This document shows positions 39,406 to 50,310 of a DNA stretch of 64,000 bases, one piece after another. The notes beneath the pieces were generated by a model. It did not search any database. It had not been told where the DNA came from and worked only from the letters and a program-made list of their open reading frames with translations. The stretch comes from Punica granatum. Lineage: Eukaryota > Streptophyta > Magnoliopsida > Myrtales > Lythraceae. The stretch spans positions 1,798,001 to 1,862,000 of the forward strand of contig NC_045134.1 in NCBI RefSeq assembly GCF_007655135.1. The letters run 5' to 3'. Both the position numbers and the translations under genes were made by a program. Within the stretch, counting starts at the first letter, position 1. Every line of letters begins with the position of its first letter.

Positions 39406-42400
39406 TCAAGGAGAGACAAATACTTTGTGACGCCATGACATAACCTCCAAACTTTGTGATTGGACCCTCACTTTGTGGAGATAACGGTCCAAAGTATGGG
39501 CCTGCTCATCTATCGCATCAGTGTTCATTGTGTCTTCGGCTAGTTTAACTGCAGCCAATTGTGACAGTTGGAAGCACTCTCCTATATGCTGCAATTTTCG
39601 AGCAGTTTCTTCCTCCCTGAGAGTCACAAGGCAGATCAGCAGAGACCTAAGCTCCCTCATAGCTCCAGCTGTTAGAGACATGCCCTTTAGATGATCCACC
39701 AGAGCCAACTCCTCTCCTGGGCTGTAAAACAAAGCCAAGAAATTTGTCTGCTTCGAACTTTGGCTCAAGCACTTTAATGTGGAGAAAAGTATTGATGTAT
39801 AAATACCTTCCAGGTCGTATCTTTCCTCTGTTTCTCTGACGCCTAGCTTCTCTTGCTCGGCTGCCAGCGCTTGAGCTGATGGAAGCAGTGGATCCCCTCC
39901 TTGTCCTGGTAATGAAGATTAACCATTTAGAATTCAAGTATTATATAAGTCATGAGTCCAATCTTGAAAATCCAAGGATTAAATGGTCAAATGGAAATAC
40001 TAATTAATTAACAGCCTCAATAATATAACGACAATGGTGAAATAAAAGAAATAAATTGAAAAAACTTATACTGCGGACTATGACATTGCAATAAAGACGT
40101 AAGTTGAAAAGCCTTACCCTGCGGTATAAGCACTCATTCCACTGAAATTACTGCTTGCTTCTGAAGCAGTATCATCATCAAGATCAGTCATACTTTGTTC
40201 CGCTGACTGGACTTTCGCTGCTAGTATTAATCTTCTCTGCCTAACAGCCAAGTATCGAGCCAAATATTTTCCAACTTTCACCAATCCTTCTTCATACTCG
40301 CCAACCAGAGTGGATGCACATTCTAAAGCAGCCGTCTTAACTTCAGAGATGAGATCGTCCTCCCTGTGCATAAAAGCAACCCTCATGGCTTCCTCCCATT
40401 CTTGTGCACCTATCAACAAACCCAAACCCAACTTGACATCTCTGCAATATTCCAGAGCAATTTTCGCTGCATCTGCAGGCTTCCCAAGTGCTTGAAGCTC
40501 TTCGCATAGCTCATGAGCCAGTTGCAGAATCTCCTCACTCCCCAATTTCAGAAGACTAGCAATTGTAAGAACCCCGGCCCAGTTACCACAAGAGCGATAT
40601 GCCTTCAAAGCTTTTTCGAGATTGGAACAGCACAAGAAGGTGATCGCAGCGTCCTCGAAGCATTTGGTTTCATTAAGGTGGTCACCCCATGCCTCAAGTA
40701 CTTGACTCTTCTTGGCAGGATCAGCAATCAGTTGAAGCCCGAGAGGAAAGAGCTGGGGGTTCTTCTTTATAAGGTTCATAAAATCATTGTAGTGGGCATC
40801 TCCAGCAGATGCAATGTGCCTGAGGGCGTTCTCAAACCTGCGTAGCTTAAGGTCAATCGTGTACCGCATTAAGAGAGATGGCATTCGCTGGAGTTCTTGA
40901 AGGAATGGAAGGAACTCCTTCGGGTCCTTTTGGGAGTTCAGGGCCACCATAGCAGCAAGATTTAGGTCGTAAAGTCCCAGAGCAGCTTCATAAACTGCCT
41001 CAGCATCAGATAACCACAAGAGATGCTTCAGAGCTTCTTCGGCAGATGGATAAGATTTTCTCTTCGGGTCATCCGAATCCAATAGTTCCATTTCACGGAT
41101 CGCCTTTACTCTCTTGAGAGCTTCTTCGAGGGCAGGAGGATCACTTCGAGCAAACGTTGTTAATACACACAGCTCTCTTGCAGGCGTTTCAGGTAGCTGT
41201 TCTTCAATAGCCTTTCTTATGGCCAGAAGGACCGAAGACACCTTGTTGGTGGTATCATATACCTTCAGACCTCTTACTTCCGCATCCTTGGCCTCCTTTG
41301 CAGAAGGCAAAGAAATATAACTTTTGTACAGTGTCTCCGAGGTGTTCTCTCTTTTTATAGAGAAGATGAACTCTGTCAAGTGGTTTAAATTCTCAACCTG
41401 CTTGACAAATTCTGGAGCATGTTGGAGGAATACTTGCCAGCCAAAGTGGTCAACAATTACATTGAAATCTATTCTGTGACGCCTTACCATAAGAAGGGCA
41501 TCTTTGAAACGCAGCTGGACCAGTGCATTGATGATCGAGGCCAAGACTAGCTTCCTCGGATAAATGCACTCGAGATTGCCCCGATTTGTTTGGATTATAA
41601 CTGCAGCTTCGTCTCCATGCAAGACACCAACAATTTTGGCACCTTTTTCCCAAATATTGACAAAACTTTTTTTCTCTTCTTTTAGTTTCTTGTTAACAGA
41701 ATGGGTGAAGTTCTCATACTTTTCTTCCACATCCCCATGCAGTATATCTCTAATTTCAATGATGAAAAGCAAGTCCTGCTTGGTGGCAAGAATTAAATGT
41801 GTAATCGTTTGATCCGCAAGATTTGAATAGAACGAGAAAGTGCTGCAGTTATTGCAAAGAATCTTTCCACCGACTTGAAGCCTCCCTACTTCATCCAGTC
41901 CAAAAAGCAGAGGATCAGAACTTTCAACACAAAGGACTGCACTCATCCAAAGGCAGGTGGATGAAAAGCTAGAATCTACCCGTCTCAGAGATCCTCCTTG
42001 GCTGGACAACTTTGAAGTGTACTCAGAAATAATTCCACCATTGAATTGAATATATGCAGCAGATTTCTTAGCAGGATTGGCAGCAATACCAACAACTGGT
42101 GTCTCCAGAGAAATATGATTGGCAATGTTGACATGCCAGCCGGAACAGGTCATTAAGCTTGGCACATGATCCTCAGAGCAAAAGAGCTCCATTTCCTGCA
42201 TATAGTAACCTGAGAGCCTTTCTTTGCCAGTTGAGGTTTGATTGTGGCACTTAATGTGACTACTCTCATAAGAAGACACACCGAGAAGAGTGCGCGTATC
42301 CAACCACGTAAGATGCACAAACGATCCAAATACTGCCTCATACAGAGAAGCTTCAACTCTATACTCCTTACCTTCCAACTCTTCCCACATATCTATTTCA

Positions 42401-44249
42401 GGAAGTTCCACAATACACAAACAGCCGTCAGACAAATATGCAGCCAAAGAGCTCTTTGAATTCTTCGAACAAAATGCTATATCACGAACAGCGCTAGAGA
42501 ACTGCAGGCTGAATAAGTACATCGGAGGTGGCAATAGGGATATAGAGAGCGGTGTCACGAGTATCTTATTACCATCTATCACAAAGGCTGTTGAGTTCTC
42601 TGAGATGGCCGTGGTCCAAATAAAGTTGTAAGTTGTGATCTGTCCTCTCAGTGTCCAACAGATCAACTGAAAAGGCTTTGCTGGATTCCACATGAATTTC
42701 AATCCATCTTCCCTCGGGTATCTAAGTTCGTGTTTCAAGTACCAATGGTTATTGCTGCAAGACCAAATCTTAACACAGTCGTGATTTTCACAACTGACAA
42801 GGGCCCCAAGAAGGTCTGAGCTGCAATTCCACTTCAAAATCTGTACCTTGGAATCTACCTGATCGTTAATGCTAAATGAGCTTCTTTCTAATCCATTCCT
42901 CTCAAAGAAAATTATCAAAGGAGAGTCACCATCCATCTTCCTCTCACATACGGCAGCAATTTTGGCACCACTAGGCATCCATTCTAGCACAGTTCCCACC
43001 AGGGGCTTTGCTTCAGAAGTCGCCAATAATGTACCTGAATCTCGGTCCCAAACCTTAATCCTCTTATGCATGGAAGAATTGCAGAGCTCACTTAGTGTAG
43101 CAAAGTACTTCCCATCACCCCTCCAAGAAATTGAACTTCCAAACATAGGTGCAGAAGAAAAAGTAGATTCATCTGAAATGGATTGCAAATCACTGTGTGA
43201 GTCACAATTTAGCATAAGACTGCCTTTCCTGTCACTGCCATCATTAGAAGGACACGATGCTGAATATCAAAGCTTCATCATGCAAAGCATCCATGTAAGA
43301 AAATGACTTATGCCAAAGAGGAATGTGTGATACGAAGAGTCTCTTTCGCCTTAAATAATCTTTATCTTCTCTTTAAAAAATATGTCCCCTTTTAAAATTC
43401 CTAAATCTATATGCACAAGAAACATACAATAAACAGACCTCTGAGTACTAGAGAAAGATCCTTACTTACGTCAACAGCTTCAGGAAGGTCCTCTGCTGTA
43501 GTCTCATGCAATAAATCCCAATCATGTGTCATTACTAAAAGCTGCCCGAAACCAGTGGTAATACCAAGCAGGTCTCCATCGGGACTGGGCGAGATGCACT
43601 TAATACCACCCTCAACTCTGCCGACAACCTCTGTGACATGAGCGTCCACACTATGCAGCAACATCAATCCATTAGAAGTACCCAGTATCAGCGCTTCTTT
43701 CTCCATTAAGTAGTCGAAGGCAGTAACAAAGTCCCCATCCTCCAAATCGACCTGATCAACTTCTGCTGGCACTACAGTTTTCCTCCAGGCTTCATCATTC
43801 TGACACGAATTACAAAGAAACTTGAGCCAAACATAGAAATGAAACAAGCTCCTATTTTTCCATTTTTCTTCTCTTTTTTTTTCTATACATTTGAATTTTT
43901 AACGTGGTCCGATTCCGATTATATGTTTCCAGCTTTCGAAAAAGCACAACGCCCCAAATTTATTCAACCAAAAATCGGCAAAAGCTCATTTTTCGAACTT
44001 CCGAGCTCCAAACATGGCAAAAGATATAAGCAGATAAAAGACCGACTACTGAAATCTCTTAACTTCGAGGTTTCTGGTAAAGAAACTCACTTGGAACGAA
44101 TACAGCTCCGTTGTGTATATGAAGTTCGCGGAGGAGACGAAGAACAGCCGGTTCCGCTCAATATCGAAGGCGGAGAACAACAGCACTTCATCTTCTGCCT
44201 GGAGCTCGACGTTCAGAGACGCCTCCGTGGAAAGCTTCAGATTCTTCAT
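39406..44249 (-). CDS. ELP1: Elongator complex subunit 1 (IKAP/ELO2 homologue)
   Basis: Scaffold of the Elongator complex, which modifies wobble uridines of tRNA and acts in transcription. Five coding exons on the minus strand: 44,249-44,091, 43,799-43,466, 43,259-40,118, 39,905-39,807 and 39,721-39,406, giving about 1,349 residues, close to Arabidopsis ELO2. The start MKNLKLSTEASLN is preferred over an ATG 21 bases upstream, by homology. The exon 2 donor is the GTAAGG four bases after the first GTAAGT; only this keeps phase with exon 3. The N-terminal half is beta-propeller (ITAF-type DYLMEKEALILGTS, CISPSPDGDLLGITTG), the C-terminal half TPR-like helices (AWGDHLNETKCFEDAA). A basic segment (REARRQRNRGK) precedes the C-terminal helices. 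Intact. Fragments of exons 1-3 recur at 48,020, 49,848, 51,900 and 61,140. Confidence 0.95.
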
Positions 44250-44547
44250 GATCAAGCAGCCAGATGCCAATCAAGAGCACACAGCAGAAACCCCGGAGGT
44301 CGTCTGCTCGGCGAGTAGGGTTTTCAGGGTTTAGCACTAGCAGCGGCCGTGGGAAGGAAGGGAAGTTAACTGATGCCGGCGGGTAACACAGAGGCGCACG
44401 TTAGATGATCTCAGCAGAGTCTACTAACTTAAGCTTGCTTCGTTGCTCATCTGAGATTCCCAACTTTTTCTTATCACTTTGGTCATAAACCTTTCCATCT
44501 TCTTCTTTCTACCCCAAATCTTTTCATCCTTATTGTTTGAAAACCTT
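44250..44547. promoter_or_regulatory. ELP1 leader and upstream region
   Basis: Includes the presumed ELP1 leader and promoter on the minus strand. An ATG at 44,270 lies in frame 21 bases before the preferred start and would add MASGCLI. The duplicated units copy some of this region (TTATCACTTTGG, CCCAAATCTTTTCATC). No TATA box is obvious. Confidence 0.4.
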
Positions 44548-45833
44548 TCCCTAAACTTGTTTGGATATGAGGGAAATGGAGGGAAGGAAAGTTATATATA
44601 GAATTTTTAAAAGAAAAAAAAATACTTTTAGTGATGTAACTTTATTAACTTTTCTATTATCATCTTTTTTCTATTTCTTCTATTTTTATCCTATACATTC
44701 TCTTACTTTTTTGTTTTCGTCATTCCGTTAAGTATGCTGAGTTGGATCCTTATAAGTGCAATATAAATGACACATCAGCAATTTTATTTTATCCAAAATT
44801 AAAAGGAACCTCGGCAGTAGAGGGATGAAATGAAATCGGTAAAAAATTCAACCTGTTATAAAAATACACGTCAAGTTTCACTACTTCTGATTTATCTCAG
44901 AATTCCTTGGAAAAAAAATGTAAAAGCCAGAAACATTAAAAAAACAAAAACAAAAACAAAAAATGAAGAAAATCAAAGAACAATGAAGGCGAAGTGGTAA
45001 AATTGGATTGGTTCATTTCACTGCTTCTTTAATTATATGCTCTGCTCCCAATTAATATATATACTTTGCATTCCTCTCCTTTGTTGAGTATTCTCGTTCA
45101 ATGAAAGGGAGTGTCCGTAGGTTATTATGAGATCTGACATAAAATATTCAAAATTTTAGTTTGAAATTCCAGAGAGAAATGTTCGAATTGATCAAAGTGA
45201 ATATCAAAATTTCAAATTAAGAAAAGGCAATGCTAATAGAAAATACTAAACAATGATAACTAGGGGAGTGAGTACTGGATAGTGAAAAGATATTGGTGAA
45301 GCGAAATGTGGGATTCGCTTGATTGCGTTAGGGTTTTTGTTAGTCTACTAATTCTACAAGTTGGGTTTAATTTGATTTTCCTTGAATTTGCAAAATTGCT
45401 GGGATTAGGCGAAGAAGAGGAAGAAGCGAAGTCCCTACTGCCTCTTTTCATCTTCTTCTTTCTTTGGACATTAACTTCCTTTTTCTTTTGTGACTTTTTT
45501 TATATTTTAACATGAATTCAAAGGAGAGCTGAAATGAAATGTCGTAAGTGGACCCATAAGAAGTCAACTCGGCCAATGGATAATAGCTTACGTGTCATTT
45601 ATGGCGACCCATACAAAGCCAACTCAGAAAAGTCAACAGAAGAGTTAACAAGAATATTAAAATAGAAAAAAAAAACTGTATGAGAATAAAAAAAAAACTA
45701 TAGAAGAGACGAAATAGAAAGTAAGCAAAAATACAGGACTAAATATATAATTTTCTCCTTTTAAAAATTCCTATATAACTTTCTCTCCCCTCCCTTTTCT
45801 TTTCCTCAATTTCCATCAATCTAAACAAAGGGA
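44548..45833. mobile_element. DNA transposon-like element with ~60-bp inverted ends
   Basis: The left end (CCCTAAACTTGTTTGG, then AGGGAAATGGAGGGAAGG and AAGTTATATATAG) is matched in inverted orientation at the right end (CTATATAACTTTCTC, CCTCAATTTCCATC, ATCTAAACAAAGGG). The related spacers near 48,530 and 52,385 lack this ~1.29-kb block and run straight from TTTCAAAACC to the GAGCTTATCAT sequence, so they serve as empty-site paralogues. No transposase ORF is evident. The superfamily is undetermined. Confidence 0.65.
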
Positions 45834-46267
45834 TAGTCTTCACCCTTATAAGAACTTATTATCAAGTGGATACCCGCGCTTTAGATAAAGCACGAAAAAC
45901 AATATCCTCAATGACTATAACAATAAATATTTTAATACTTTTACAGTAAATTTAGCACCAGACCCGTGTTATTTTCATTTGTAAAAACGATTCAATATAT
46001 AAAAACATGTGCGAAATGCTCGGATTACAGAATTTGATAACTAAGTTGTTCGCCCAAGAAAAAAAAAGAGAGAAATACATGAGGTGATTTAGTGCCATTT
46101 TTAGGTTCTATATTCGTAAAAGGATTTAAGTTTTAATGACATGTTTGGTTGGACATGATTACATGATTTAATACATAAGATGATTTTGGGTCATCTATGT
46201 TACTTATTAAAAAAAAAGTGATTTTGGGTCCAATGACTTCGGCCCAAAAAGTAAAAGCCCAATGGGC

Positions 46268-46987
46268 CTAGAGCTTAGAGCTGGCCCGCTTAGCAGCAGC
46301 CTCCATCTCCACCGTCTTGTCGGAGCCGGGAGAATCCAAGACTTCCCTCAGGACCACCATCCTATTAGCGGCGTACACGTGTCCGTCCCATTTCCTCGCG
46401 ACTAGCTCCTCGGCAAGCCTGACGGCGGCGCTCATCGTCTCCTCCGGGCCGTCGTGAGCCGAATCGATGATCCCCATCGCCGCCCCCTGCGCGGCAGTCA
46501 GCTTGGCCGCCTTCATCAACATCTCGCGCCTTGCCGCCGGCAAGCCGACTTTGCTCTTGATCAGCACTACGAACCAACGAGGGAGCACGAGGCCGATGTC
46601 CACCTCGCTCATGTAGAGAAACCCCCGATCCTTCCTCATCAGGACGTAGTCGTGGCTCAGCGCAAGGATGAGGCCGGCTGCGGAAGCATGGCCGGTGACG
46701 GCGGCGATGGTAGGCATGGGAAGGGATATGAGGTCGCGGACGAGGGCCCGGAGCTCGGACGACATGAGCTCGAGGCGGTCGCTCTGGTTCTGGGCCCAGG
46801 AGAGGTCGTAGCCGTTGGAGAAGAACTTGCCCTCGGCGGTGGTGACAAGGGCGGAGCAATTGGGCTCTTCGCGGACACGGCGTAGGGCAGATCGGAGGGA
46901 GCCGACGAGGGTGGGGTTCAGCCTGTGCTCGCCGGGGCCGGTGATCGTAAGCACAAACACCTTGCCTCTCTTCTCCAGCGTACACAT
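46268..46987 (-). CDS. ECI1: Peroxisomal enoyl-CoA delta isomerase, copy A
   Basis: Moves double bonds of unsaturated enoyl-CoAs to the 2-trans position so that beta-oxidation can proceed. Intronless, 239 residues, crotonase fold. MCTLEKRGKVFVLTI at the start, the oxyanion-hole segment GKFFSNGYDLSW, PMPTIAAVTGHASAAGLILAL, and the catalytic-glutamate region YMSEVDIGL. It ends in SKL, a canonical peroxisomal PTS1 signal. The start at 46,987 matches the family; an in-frame ATG at 47,056 (upstream of a CT repeat) would add an Arg-Glu repeat and is unlikely. Copy A differs from B and C in the segment LPRWFVVLIKSKVG and carries two extra residues near the C-terminus. Intact. Confidence 0.93.
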   Translation of the reverse strand: MCTLEKRGKVFVLTITGPGEHRLNPTLVGSLRSALRRVREEPNCSALVTTAEGKFFSNGYDLSWAQNQSDRLELMSSELRALVRDLISLPMPTIAAVTGHASAAGLILALSHDYVLMRKDRGFLYMSEVDIGLVLPRWFVVLIKSKVGLPAARREMLMKAAKLTAAQGAAMGIIDSAHDGPEETMSAAVRLAEELVARKWDGHVYAANRMVVLREVLDSPGSDKTVEMEAAAKRASSKL

Positions 46988-46990
46988 GTC

Positions 46991-47027
<37 letters not shown>

Positions 47028-48019
47028 AATGGCAGCAGAAGCATACACTCAACCACAGGGTCAATCCAGTACCAGGATGCTACCGATATATAGAATATGA
47101 TTAGTCCAAGGCTTGCTAATTTCTGAAAAAAAATATATATATAATTATTAAAACTTCGAATTTCGAATTAATTAGTACGAAGAGACTTTGACCAACAAAA
47201 AAAAAAGTACAGAATGATAATGATGACATATATTATATTAATGAGTAAATAATTAAAATGATCTCAGAAATTTGGTTTGACCACCAATTTAAATCTTGAA
47301 AAATTTTAACAATCAAATTCATTTCCGTCTATCAAAACTGTTTTATGTAAAATTGACATAGAAAAGATGAGTGGCTGAGTGCTGACTATGTACATCTAGA
47401 GTAACCTTGTCACTTAAACCATCAATAAAAAAACAATTACATCATTTTGTCTCCTGTGAAGGTTTAATAATAACAAACAAACACAAAACGAGAAAAAAAC
47501 TTATTTGATTACAGCCTCCAGCAACCATGGACGGGGAGGGCGCCACAGGGAGCGATCACCCGAGCTCCCCTTCTATTCTTCTCCCTTTAGAAGAGCGAGC
47601 AAACAAGGTTGGGGGCCGACTTCCCCCATCGACAAGGTCATTTGGGGACTAGGCCTCCAATGACCTTATCGATGGGCTAGATCGACGATCAGGGAACACC
47701 GCCTGAGCTCCCCCGATTCATGTAATAAATAAAAGCCTTTTTTTTTTTTTTGCTTTTCTGTAATTTTTCAAAGAACAAATGGCAGCAAAAGCATGAAGTC
47801 AACCCCAGAGCCGGCCCAGTATGGGGCTGCTATGATCAATGAGTAGGAAACGATTAGTCAAAGGCTGCTAATTTTTGTGAAATTATAAATTAATAATTAC
47901 TTTAATACAGAGTGGCTACCACCCCCAACAGAAAAAAGTATCAAAATAAAGTGATGACATATAGCAATATTTAAACCATCATAATGATCCATGGAGCTTG
48001 GGCCGGCTACCAATCTGAT
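46988..48019. other. ECI-A upstream spacer with a second flank remnant
   Basis: The direct ECI-A flank (47,030-47,130) is echoed at 47,778-47,880, where the same ECI 5'-flank sequence (GGCAGCAAAAGCATGAAGTC onward) occurs without an ECI gene, suggesting another deleted copy. A GC-rich block at about 47,515-47,700 (GGGGGCCGACTTCCCCC, then AAGGTCATTTGGGG) contrasts with the AT-rich surroundings and may be a transposon fragment. No gene is seen. Confidence 0.5.
46995..47024. repeat. (CT)n microsatellite in the ECI-A leader
   Basis: A nearly perfect CT run begins eight bases upstream of the ECI-A start codon. At the same place copy B has GTCC/GTCT tetranucleotides and copy C a GTCT-to-CT mixture, so the leader repeat has evolved separately in each copy. 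Confidence 0.9.
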
Positions 48020-48400
48020 CCTCAAAATAATTTTTATCTTCCCGCTTGCTTTCATATACCCCAGAAATTTTAATGTGGTCTGTTCATCAATTTCCAAAAG
48101 CACATAGGCATGGCTCCATATTCATTCAAGGAAGTAAAAGCTCATTTTCCAGCTCATTTCCCCATTTCTCAAACTCCAAGCACGAAGGAAACTTCAAGGT
48201 TTCTGAAAAAAGAAACTCACTCGGGAAGACTGTGGCTATATCCTGTAGATGAAGTTTGTGGGGGAATTGAAGAACAGCTGATTCCGCTCAATATAGAGGG
48301 CGGCAAACAACGGCACTTCACCTTCTGACTGGGGCTCGACTTTCACAGATGCCTCGAATGAAAGCTTCAGATTCTTCATCATGATAAATTAGCCAAACTC
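48020..48400 (-). pseudogene. ELP1 exon 1 and intron 1 relic, unit B1
   Basis: Matches ELP1 44,249 down to about 43,850: the intron 1 part (AAGTAAAAGCTCATTTTCC), then the exon 1 antisense (GAAACTCACTCGGGAAGAC, GAACAGCTGATTCCGCTC, AAGCTTCAGATTCTTCAT). It has small deletions and stops, and no downstream exons follow in order. Confidence 0.85.
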
Positions 48401-48837
48401 TAATGGAGAGCAAACCGTAGAATTCCCTACATTTCCCTTATCACTTTGGTCCTAAACCTTTTCGTCTTATACCTTTCTATCCCAAATCTTTTGATCTTCT
48501 CTTTTTTCATCATTATTGTTTCAAAACCTTTTCCACTGTTACGAGCTTATCATCAAGAGCGCCTCACTTACTATCGAGTGGATGGTGGGTACCCGTCACT
48601 TTAGATAAAACGCAAGAAGCAATATCCTCAATAACTTCATATTTCAATACTTTTACAGCAATTCTAATGCTAGTTGAACAACTACTTTCACTCGTAAAAA
48701 GGATTCAAGGTAATGACACATGCAGGTCGGGTTTTCATATGATGATGACACATTCGACAGGTCAGGTTTACATAATTTAATACTTGAGGTGTTCAGAGGG
48801 GGGAAGGAAATCTAACTTAAGGTTATTTTTACAATGA

Positions 48838-48884
48838 CTTCGGCCCAAAAAGTAAAAGCCCAACCAAGCTAGAGCTTCGAGCTT
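48838..48884 (-). pseudogene. Last codons of a deleted ECI copy
   Basis: Reads like the 3' flank and final codons of ECI (CTTCGGCCCAAAAAGTAAAA, then CTAGAGCTTCGAGCT) and then jumps at 48,885 to TAATTGTTTTC, which in the copy C locus lies at about 62,932, upstream of the ECI start. The whole ECI body is therefore absent here. Confidence 0.8.
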
Positions 48885-49524
48885 AATTGTTTTCTTGGAT
48901 TCGAGTCTTATTAAAAGAGAAAATAATTGTTTATGAGAGTTTTATTATTAGTAAACCGACTCAGTTCGAATTGAAATTTGTTAGACTTTTTGATAGTATA
49001 ACCAAAAAAATGATGTGGCTGACTACGCATGGTGACAGAATGGTTGTTGGCTCCCTATTTGCGGCCCAAATGGTTGTTGGAGCCCGTAATTAAAAAGAAC
49101 CAAAAAAAAAAAAAAAACGTTGTTCCTTTATGTTAATCATGCGATTCAATAGATCTCGAATGTAATTCTCGTGTGTTCTCCTGTGAATCACATGGGAATC
49201 CTCGAATGGTATTTCCCGCTCAAAGATCTCGGGATTCGCTCCACGTCCAATGCATGCGTTATTGATGTACATCGGCATACAAACGGCATAATCTGATCTT
49301 AGACGCAATAAACAAGCTGTACAATTTGGTGCTTACTGGATCAAACTCGAACATCGGCGCCATCACTTTGCAGTTTCCTATTGATGTACCCGCCACCCGC
49401 AATAAAAAAGAACGAATAACTCAGGACTTTCCTCGAATCTCTCTCGCCCGGAATGAGCACAGGTCAAGCAATGAAGAGGCTTATCTGGCCTATAAATCAA
49501 TCATGTCTTGTAGATGGGAAAAGA
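48885..49524. repeat. Duplicated flank segment (paralogue of 62,930-63,530)
   Basis: Runs collinear with 62,930-63,530, including the GGCCCAAATGGTTGTTGGAG block, the CAGATCTCGA region (here TAGATCTCGA), AGACGCAATAAACAAGC and ATAAATCAATCAT, with moderate divergence. At 49,515 it continues into zinc-knuckle sequence, whereas at 63,531 it joins LRR sequence. No gene is seen in it. Confidence 0.8.
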
Positions 49525-49600
49525 AGCAGTAAGTCTCTGGGAAACTAGTATCTCCGAGGCCCACGTTCAAGCAATCGGGCTGGAGGGCAAACGTAAGCAC
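49525..49600 (-). pseudogene. 3' tip of a zinc-knuckle gene copy
   Basis: Closely matches 54,300-54,372, the last ~20 codons and stop of the CCHC gene (ACTAGTATCTCCGAGGCCCA shared). Nothing else of that gene is found upstream, so it is an isolated terminal fragment. Confidence 0.75.
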
Positions 49601-49847
49601 TTCATCTCTCATTAAGTAATTTTTTACTTAATAATTGAGTAATTTAGACACTCATCTCTCATTTTCCTTCCTTCTCTCATTCATTTTCCCTCGTAACTAA
49701 CTTGTAACTATATTTCAAGTATTTATTTGATTAAGTTGAAACAAACACACAAATACAAGCTAAGCCACCTAATTAATAATATACACAATTAACTAAAGAG
49801 TTCTATACCCCTAATGCAGAAGTTGCAAGTAATTTGACTAATGTCAT
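49601..49847. other. Short AT-rich spacer
   Basis: AT-rich, with CTCTCATT repeats at 49,600-49,690. Nothing else is recognised. Confidence 0.4.
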
Positions 49848-50310
49848 CGGTCCCAAAACTTAATCCCCTTGTGCATAGAAGAATCGTAGTAGAAGTGCTT
49901 CCCACATCACCCTGGGCGCCACGAAGTTGAACATCCAAACATAGGTTCAGAAGAAAAAGTAGTTTCGCCATAAATGAATTGCAGATGCTATATGAGTCAA
50001 ATTTTAGAGTAAGATGCATTTCCCGTCACGGCCATCATTCGAAGGACAAGATGCCGAATGTCAAAGCTTTATTTATGACGAGCATCCATGCACGAAGATG
50101 ACTTAATGCCAGCCAAAGAGGAATGTGCCATACGAAGAATCTTATTTCCCCAATATATATAGTCTTTATCTTCTTCCCTCTTACGAGTATGTCCACTTTT
50201 AAAGGCATAAAATCTAGCACAATATAAATATACCAAAATAGAGCTCTTAGTGCTAGAGAAAGATCCTTACTTACGTTAACACCTTACCGAAGGTCCTCTA
50301 CCATAGTCTC
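49848..50310 (-). pseudogene. ELP1 relic: start of exon 3, intron 2, end of exon 2
   Basis: Follows ELP1 43,042-43,505 in order: CGGTCCCAAAACTTAATCC, CATCCAAACATAGGTTCAG, AAGAGGAATGTG, GAGAAAGATCCTTACTTACG. It has many indels and substitutions, and no ORF remains. It is interrupted at 50,311 by the LTR-like repeat. Confidence 0.85.

Noticed and set aside
45306..45515. Hydrophobic 69-codon plus-strand frame
   Set aside because: Lies within the TIR element, AT-rich, with no family resemblance.
46365..47048. Long Arg/His/Pro-rich frames overlapping the ECI genes on both strands (also near 53,000 and 62,400)
   Set aside because: They are frame shadows of the high-GC ECI genes; their conservation among copies follows from DNA identity, not selection.
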